Source: Sepiola atlantica (Eukaryota > Mollusca > Cephalopoda > Sepiida > Sepiolidae). Taken from it: a DNA stretch of 64,000 nt. The translations under genes and the position numbers were made by a program. The notes beneath the pieces were generated by a model, which made no database searches, was not told where the DNA came from, and saw only the letters and a list, made by a program, of their open reading frames with translations. Of this stretch, positions 57,345 through 64,000 are shown piece by piece. The stretch lies in assembly GCA_963556195.1 (NCBI GenBank), contig OY744520.1, positions 156,635,107 through 156,699,106 on the forward strand. The letters are read 5' to 3'. Position 1 is the first letter of the stretch. The number at the start of each line of letters is the position of its first letter.

Positions 57345-57440
57345 ACTCTTGTTCAACCCAAACAAGTCGCACTGCCTCTTGGACGTAAGGGGCTACTATT
57401 AGAATGTCCCTGTAGGCATGATCCCTAAGTAGAGAGTTAA
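57345..57440 (-). mobile_element. Jockey/CR1-like LINE 3' terminal fragment
   Basis: GTTCAACCCAAACAAGTCGC followed by ACTGCCTCTTGGACGTAAGG is another copy of the LINE 3' end. It lies 75 bp before a second 3' end at 57515, so two insertions are stacked here in the same orientation. Confidence 0.65.
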
Positions 57441-57514
57441 GCTGGTGACAGAGAGAGAGGTAAGTAGTTTATAGGTCAATCATCTTCACTTAACATATTT
57501 TTGCATTATCTTCC

Positions 57515-58600
57515 CTTAACAAGGCACCTTGCCACTGGGTCGTAAAGGTATACTATTAGGGGCCATGCCTTCAGGGGCACTCTATGTGTGGAGTTGAGCA
57601 GCTAGATGTGAGTTCGCATTACATTTAAATTTCTGCATGTAAGTACAGTCAGGGGAGCAGAAAACAGGGAGGGAATTCCAAAGTCCAACAGTTCGAGGGA
57701 AGAAACTATTAGAGTAGAATGCTTTCAGGCACCTGGGTACCTCTACAGTTCAAGGGTGTGATGTTGCTGCTTGTCGAGTTAGTCGGGCTATTTGCGTCGA
57801 TGGGGCACAAATTCCACGATTTCGTCAGAGCACATTCCATCGAAGTACTTGTAAAATAAGTACAGGGATGCAACATTGTGGTGATAGGACAGGGGTTGGG
57901 GCTTGGTTAACAGTTCTGGACCTATTTGATTGGAGACTTTTGTTTAGACCTTATCTAATAGAGAAACTAGTAGCTACAATACTCTATGCATGGGTGAATG
58001 TTGGCTTTGTAGCGATTGTATACTGGAAGCTGTGAGAAGTTTTCTAGCATGGTAGAGAGGGCCTAACTTCTTTGCAGCAGCATTGGCAATGTCTTCTATA
58101 TATTTTTCCAATTCATGTTGCCTGTGAATGTCAGGTCAAAATATTTGATGATAAACTCTTAAGCAGTGTTATTAGCCATGGCAATAAGTGGTTGAGAAGG
58201 TCGATTGTAATTGTTAATGAAAAAAAGCTTTGTCTTTGTACCATTAAATTTCACCATGAATTTATGTATCCATTCAACTACAGATTGGCGGTCGTTTCCT
58301 TAAGTTTCAGCCATTGCGTTGGATATGTGTACATTCGTTATTCCCACATGTCTGGGATGAAGCGTTTTCATCAGCAAATATACCCATCTAAGACACAATT
58401 TTATCAGGGAGATCGTTTATGAATATCATAAATAAAAAAGGTCCAAAGATCTACCCCTCGGGCACACCACATTAATATCCTGTTGTTTGGATTTACAGCC
58501 ATCAAGGCAAGACATTTGTAGTAGAGTCTGGGGAGCATTTTTCTATTCGTACAGCAGAGATGAAATTAGAACCACACGCCTTGGAGGTGTCTAATTTCTG
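57515..58600 (-). mobile_element. Jockey/CR1-like LINE copy with internal deletion
   Basis: It begins at AACAAGGCACCTTGCCACTG (3' end) and runs through the C-terminus into the RT region, where the RT palm is recognisable on the minus strand. Near 58500 it jumps to sequence that parallels 55830-55930 in the other copy (GACATTTGTAGTAGAGTC), so several hundred bp of RT are deleted. Confidence 0.78.
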
Positions 58601-58980
58601 TTATTATATAACGGTGAATCCTATCTGACAAAATGCGAATCTCATCTGAAAACGTGCACTACATTAATATTCATAATAGAATAAAACAAGACAGAACGTT
58701 TATAAAAATGATATTTATTTGTTATTAATACTAGAATTACCCGTTCCATAGAAATAGGAATTTATTAAACACGATTTACTAGGTAGAAATTATGGTTACG
58801 TGTACAGATCCGATAGAAATTTAACTCTGCGTCATGTATCCCATCGTCGCGACTGTATCTATTAGGTCAATTACACGCAACTAGTTAAATGTGAGTGTAT
58901 ATGTATACAAAGTTAGTGAGTCATTTCAGATGTTTGATATATTTTGTATATCAATATTAAATTCTTTCTACGAAATTGTA

Positions 58981-59052
58981 ATCGTCATTCTTCATAATCA
59001 TCATAATCGTTTTAACGTGCGTTTTACATGCTTGCATGTGTTGGACCATGCG
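58981..59052 (+). repeat. Dispersed cephalopod-type repeat motif, copy 3
   Basis: ATCATCATAATCGTTTTAACG followed by TGCGTTTTACATGCTTGCAT and GTGTTGGACC, the best of the three copies. It ends about 20 bp before a 5S-like sequence. Confidence 0.55.
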
Positions 59053-59072
59053 ATTTTATTTCTGCTACTGCA

Positions 59073-59208
59073 GCTATATACATCATAATCACGTTAACAC
59101 ATTAATGTGTTAACATTAATTTACGTTAGATTACCAAAGTTAAGCAACGTCAAGACTGGGTAGTGCCGGAGGGGGTGATCATTTGAGAATACCAAACGCT
59201 GTATATGG
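59073..59208 (+). pseudogene. 5S rRNA-like pseudogene 3
   Basis: The stretch reads GCTATATACATCATAATCAC, an AT-rich insertion of roughly 15-20 bp, then GATTACCAAAGTTAAGCAAC, GTCAAGACTGGGTAGTGCCG and GAATACCAAACGCTGTATAT. Order and spacing are those of 5S rRNA. The insertion in the 5' third and many changes make it a pseudogene. Confidence 0.78.
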
Positions 59209-60185
59209 GGGACGGCGCAACTGTAAAAAATATATAACCCTGAAGAAGTACTTCAGTATACCCTGTTGATCAACACGCGTTGACAAAACAGACCAATCGG
59301 TTTTTAGGCGGCAGTTCTGTTCTCAAATATGTGGCGAAGCTCTCCAAGGAGAGTATATCTTTTTTTCTTTTGTGTTACCGCCTTTATTTCGCATAGGATA
59401 AAGCCCCCATAGATGAAGAGAGTATACACATTTGTATGTTTTGTAAGAATGTTTATCCATCTCAGAAAGGTTAAAGCTATTTAGTTGTTGTCTTTGCGAT
59501 TAATATCAAACCGTCTCGGAGAGGATTATAAACTATACTTTTACGCACAGTGCACTAATGATTTCGACTGTTTAATGGCCAGATGAACTTTAGAGATCTT
59601 ATAACGTGACTCCATCTATCAAAGTTACGATGCTCTGGCTGAAATTGATAATAAAAATGTGGGTATCCAGAATAAAACACAGAGTATGTACTTTCATTAA
59701 TATATACATATATATACTAGGGTGGAATTCGACGCTTAGAATATCAGTTTAAGTTTGACCGATAATACAATAATAATTGATGTATATATGTGCGCACTAA
59801 CTTCTATGAATGTTATTTAATATATCAAAATGTTATTAACTTTCCACCAGCCTTACTTTCCGGCCTTCTTCTGCTGAATGGCATTTCCCAATCAACGCTC
59901 TTATCCACTAGGCAATGGAAATTTTGGTTAAGATGTATTATAATGTTAATTATAACTGATGGTTTTAAGTTCAATTCTTGGCGACGGAACTAAAGTAATA
60001 CAAATTTCCTAACACGATACCGTACGTATGGAACGCGGTATAGGAACAATCTACCCTCAAAGATTAAATAAAAGTTAAATAGGAAATCCAAAAAAAGTGA
60101 GAGTCTACCTAAAAGGCCATATGAAAAGAAACCCGTAAAGTAGAGCTGCTGATACTATGTGAATGTAATTACCACATATTATTTA

Positions 60186-60250
60186 AATTATTCAGACTGC
60201 TGTTTTCATCTTGGAAGTTATTCTCAAAAGGTTTTAGCTGATGTAACATC
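60186..60250 (+). repeat. Single arm of a fold-back repeat family
   Basis: AATTATTCAGACTGCTGTTT followed by TCATCTTGGAAGTTATTCTC resembles the arms at 61847 and 62160. No partner arm was found within the next 1.5 kb, so it is a solitary arm or distant partner. Confidence 0.5.
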
Positions 60251-61846
60251 TAGTTGACCTCAGGAATAATAGTTCGAATGATCCCGAACATATAATAACC
60301 ACTATGAATACGTGAGAACCTGTAAATATCATCTTTCATAGATACATGGTGCGTAATTGACCTAATGGATACGTTACAATCTATGAAATCTGCCAAAGAA
60401 TTTTAAGCTAAGAATTCAAAGGAAAAGTAGGAACTGTTCGGTTCATTTTTTTTTTTTTGGCTTTCTATTACATTATTTTTACTGGAAAGACCAATTTTGA
60501 ATTAGCATTTTAAAAAAACTCATAAGAATTTGTGATGTGTGTATATCTATATATGGTATTTCTTTAGTTTAGCTGGGAATCAGAAATCAATTTTGAAGAG
60601 TTACATTCACTCCTAACCGAATCAACCCGAAGTAATTCAGACTTTGATTTTCTTATCAAAAATGGGTTTAATTACCTCAATCTGTGATTTAATCAGCGAC
60701 CCCCCAAAAGACTATTGACTCTTAGCAGGCGCACAGACTGATTGCTTCCACTACTGTGTACTATTCGTTTTATAAAATTTTAAATTATTAGATAAAAAAA
60801 ACACTGTTCGGTGTTATTATTGTGTGCTTTATTGATTGTTTTTAATAAAAAAAAAACTGATAATTCTATATTACTTCTGGTTAATTGTCTGCCCCTGTTT
60901 TCAAAATAGAATACAAATAAATTCTGATTCACAGCTAAACTAAAGAAGTACCATATATATTTATTCATTTTGTGTACGTCCAATTAACTGAAATAGAAAG
61001 ATAACTTTCTTCAAATGTTATATTACAAATGAGTCATTCGAAGGTATTACGCAACGATGAAAAGACTAACTTGTAAAAAGAATCGGTTATGAGAATGAAA
61101 TTTAAGATTTATTTAAAATATGAATTTTAATTTTTTCTATAGCGTACTTGCTAGGACACTGATATCTATCTCAATTTAAAGTACCAAATTATTTTTCTAA
61201 TTATGATTTATTTTACTAATGAATCACCACATATAAAAGCCGACAGCTACTTGAGGATAATGGTTAATGAGATTGGTCGATTATCAGTTGAATGATGGAG
61301 AATAGCATGAGAGGAATGAAAATGATGAATAAAATGAACACAATTTGATTTCTTATGAGGACGTTTCATGACAAGTATTTGTTGACATTGGATTTGAAGG
61401 TGACCATGTTGTAGTCTACAGGGAAGCATCTCGTGCTGATGTTTCACAGATTGGAAGTTCTTGGAAAAACTATGTACATGGAAATCCGTTTGATATGAGG
61501 GATACGTAAATAGAAAGGAAAGATTTATGCAGTTGTAGTAGCAAGACGAATTATTGCTGTGAATGTAAATGTTTAAAAAGAGGGGAAAAAGATAAACAAG
61601 AGCAACGTGTTAAAGTTATTTATAAAATTAATCAGTTATAATAGTGGTTCGTCATCAATAACCCCAAAAGTGTGGGTGTGCCAGGAAATACGCAAATCAA
61701 ATCCTAATTATCGGCAAATACATTTCGTGTAAGATAATTACATGCAACAGAATTTAGCTAGCATTAGTAACACGAGTTAGATTCAAGAATCGCAGAAATT
61801 CCAGAAAATTGTTTCGGAATTTTTAGATGAAGATTGATATTTTGTA

Positions 61847-62227
61847 TTATTTGGACGACCGTTCTCATCTTGGATGCTATTCTAACAACGTTTCGACCGA
61901 TTTAATCTCCGACCTTCTTCAGATGCATCTCGTTGAACTGTAGTATGGAGCAATAATCAGTTTTAAGTGACAGTCTTTTAGAGGTTAATGGGTGAATTGT
62001 GGGTACGGGGCATACTAAGAATACAATAACGAATCAATTGAGACTTCTACGTGATATGGCTGACAGGATTAGAGAAAGCTACTCTCTTGGATTAAATAAA
62101 GGATTCTATTCGAAATTCCATACAGATTCCAAAGTTCGACGAGACGGACAATGAAGAACGTTGGAGCTTACATCGACTGAAACATTGTAAAAAAAACATT
62201 CAAGATGAGAAGAGTAGTCTGAATAAT
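61847..62227. mobile_element. Fold-back (long inverted-repeat) element
   Basis: The left arm (61847-61914) reads TTATTTGGACGACCGTTCTC and ATCTTGGATGCTATTC. The right arm (62160-62227) read in reverse complement is TTATTCAGACTACTCTTCTC and ATCTTGAATG. The arms are about 68 bp and the whole about 381 bp, a MITE-like structure without coding capacity. No target duplication was established. Confidence 0.6.
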
Positions 62228-62387
62228 CAAAACACTGCAAATTCCAAAAAATTGTATTCCATTCAACCTTATTCTTGCAGCATGGGATTCCAATTCTGAA
62301 TAAAACCTGCTACACAAATATACTTTTCCGTGTGTGTTGTTTTAGTTAGTGCTCGGCTGTTTTGTTTGTCCTGCAATGACGATGTAT

Positions 62388-63440
62388 GTGGGGTGAATGA
62401 AAAGTAATGAGCCACCACACAATGAGAACAAATACAAATCTTTGTCTTTTTGTTTTCAACATAGCCTCTACCGCTGCTGAAGTCTATGGTCCTGGATATG
62501 ACCTTAAACTACATCCGGTAGTGAGGTCAAAATTTGAGTGTAAATTCACCCTTTAGTTACCATTACTGCACAGACCCACTCTGATATAGCGTTGTAGTAC
62601 CAGTCAGGACCCCATCTATGGGTTAATTACCACTCATCCATTACAGACTATTTATTTACAAAATTTACAGAACCAAAACGAATTAATCTACAAACTATTT
62701 CTATAAAAAAATAGAATCTATTAGATATTTGTAGATATTAAGAACTTTAAGCATCACACATTGAATAACCCGAACATGGTTCATTTGTCTAAACGGAATA
62801 ACCTAAATAAATGTAAATCTACATCGTCCCCTATCGATGCTGAATTACTGTTATCCCATTACTGTAGTACAGTAAACCTTGATCCAATACATATAGGGTG
62901 GGCAAAAATAAGGGTCCTATTTTTAAAAATTCATAACTTTTTTATTTATTGATTTTTTTTTAAATTTTTTTTTAGAATAAGTAAAGGACCCCTTCCGAAG
63001 CAAGCATGAGCCGTATTAGCCCTAAGGAACGTACCCTCATTTAGAAAACATTATTTTTGCTTAAAAAACTCAAAACAGTGTAAAAAAACAATACTTTAGT
63101 TTTTCTAAGTTTTAAGAAGTGTTTTTCGGCTAAAATTTGTTTTGTTAATTTCAAAAAATCTCGGAAGGGTCAGTCTACACACACATAAAGTTTGGTGAGT
63201 TTAAGTTTTATTTTGTGGAAGTTATTCAAATTCAAGTTATTCAAATTTAAAGATAGGACCCTTATTTTGGCCCACCCTGTATATATCAATAACCTCCATC
63301 TGTGGTGAAGCACAATCCTGCTTGATCTTTCTTCATGTTTGAAAATAGATTAAAGTCAGAGGGTTTCAAATCTGGCGAGTAGGGTGAATGACAGAGAATT
63401 TGAAATCCACAACTATGGATGGTTGCCATCGCCACTACGG
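62388..63440 (-). pseudogene. Mariner-type transposase remnant split by a MITE
   Basis: On the minus strand near 63400-63300 there is HSPYSPDLKPSDFNLF, the block containing the third catalytic aspartate of mariner transposases, followed by KKDQAGLCFTTDGG. After the MITE the reading resumes and ends with a GRGYVENK-type stretch and a terminal GTGGTGGCTCATTACTTTTC that may belong to the element's inverted end. The N-terminal half, with the first two catalytic residues, is absent, and no second inverted end was found up to 64,000. Confidence 0.65.
62894..63279. mobile_element. 386-bp MITE inserted in the mariner remnant
   Basis: Inverted ends of about 27 bp: left TAGGGTGGGCAAAAATAAGG then GTCCTA; right (reverse complement) CAGGGTGGGCCAAAATAAGG then GTCCTA. 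Target duplication TA at 62892-62893 and 63280-63281. No coding capacity. The ends resemble Tc1/mariner-type inverted repeats, so it is probably mobilised by such a transposase. Confidence 0.88.
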
Positions 63441-63449
63441 AAGTCTACC

Positions 63450-64000
63450 CGATATTGAATACTCTCTATGTACTTCACTTCAAATACCTGCAAAAATAAA
63501 ACTGTTAAAACCTACCAACTTGGTACATAAGCATATAAATAGTGGCAGAATACCTGATACGTCCACTTACAAATTCAATGAGATTTAATCTCAATGGTGT
63601 AACCGCTATTTCATAATTTAACCGCAGGTTTTGATTATTTTGAAGTATTCTTGCAATTATTGCAGGATCCAACGATGTTTCTGTATAATGAACTCGTTCT
63701 GAGCCGGATCATAGGAGTCACCATGAAGATAACGCTTCTGAGAAAAATATGTTCCTACGCATATGGAATCCAAGCATTATATGTGTTTTTTCTTAGAATT
63801 TTTTTAAAATTATCTAACCAATCCCCGTTTCTGAGCTACTTTCATTTGGCTGAACTCAACAATGTATCACAGCTATTATCTTTGATAAATAAAAATATAT
63901 GCACATATAAGACAAGCATCTTTACTGTATTTAATACACTTTCTAAATACGGTGTAGATAATTCTAATCTTTGGTAGACATTTGGATCGTTAAAGAATCA
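63450..64000. other. Sequence to window end, no gene recognised
   Basis: An open frame (63651-63977, 108 codons) reads MQLLQDPTMFLYNELVLSRI and continues with hydrophobic stretches, but it is AT-rich and matches no family I know. It stops 23 bp before the window end, so it is not cut by it. Confidence 0.4.

Noticed and set aside
57137..57388. An 83-codon membrane-protein-like frame
   Set aside because: Hydrophobic composition follows from T-rich sequence, and its end runs into a LINE 3' fragment.
59870..59990. Another tRNA-like sequence
   Set aside because: TCTTATCCACTAGGCAATGG and GTTCAATTC loosely recall tRNA parts, but spacing and stems do not fit.

Overview
This is a stretch of an AT-rich animal genome, dominated by transposable elements and simple repeats. 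I recognise no intact host gene. Three short copies of a motif I associate from memory with octopus and squid genomes (a run reading close to TTTACATGCTGGCATGTGTT) lie near 43.4, 44.9 and 59.0 kb. With the long TA tracts and the element repertoire (Ty3/Gypsy, Tx1-like and Jockey/CR1-like LINEs, mariner), they suggest a cephalopod or other mollusc. This is an inference; no host protein confirms it.

Layout. 1-3.1 kb: AT-rich sequence with long TA tracts. 3.1-5.9 kb: a decayed Gypsy element (C) whose reverse transcriptase is joined by deletion to the end of its integrase. 8,306-21,868: a nest of elements built on one Gypsy element (A), bounded by a 5-bp target duplication (GGATG). Its 5' LTR holds a Tx1-like LINE (8,401-12,144) and its 3' LTR holds a short 3' fragment of the same LINE family (21,164-21,732). 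Both sit at exactly the same LTR position and each has its own 13-bp target duplication. The short LINE fragment is itself split by a SINE with a U2 snRNA-like head (21,231-21,561). The RNase H/integrase region of A is split by a second, compact Gypsy element (B, minus strand, 15,714-19,671) with paired LTRs and a TATAA target duplication.

23-31 kb: fragments of a Jockey/CR1-like LINE, a second U2-headed SINE (27,934-28,316), a 5S-like pseudogene, a tRNA-like sequence and several tandem repeats. 31-43 kb: a long AT-rich stretch with no recognisable gene, containing a few LINE pieces, weak candidate exons and a GC-richer island near 42.3 kb with a CTCF-like motif. 43-53 kb: more LINE pieces, a second full-length 5S-like pseudogene and polypyrimidine DNA. 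53-59 kb: a LINE copy split by a mariner element, a 160-bp tandem repeat, further LINE copies and a third 5S-like pseudogene. 60-63.4 kb: a fold-back element, and a mariner remnant split by a 386-bp MITE.

How they work together. Every recognised coding sequence belongs to a mobile element and all are broken by stops, frameshifts or deletions. Most of the information is in insertion order, target duplications and target choice. The most interesting signals are the repeated use of one site in a Gypsy LTR by a Tx1-like LINE and the U2-headed SINE.
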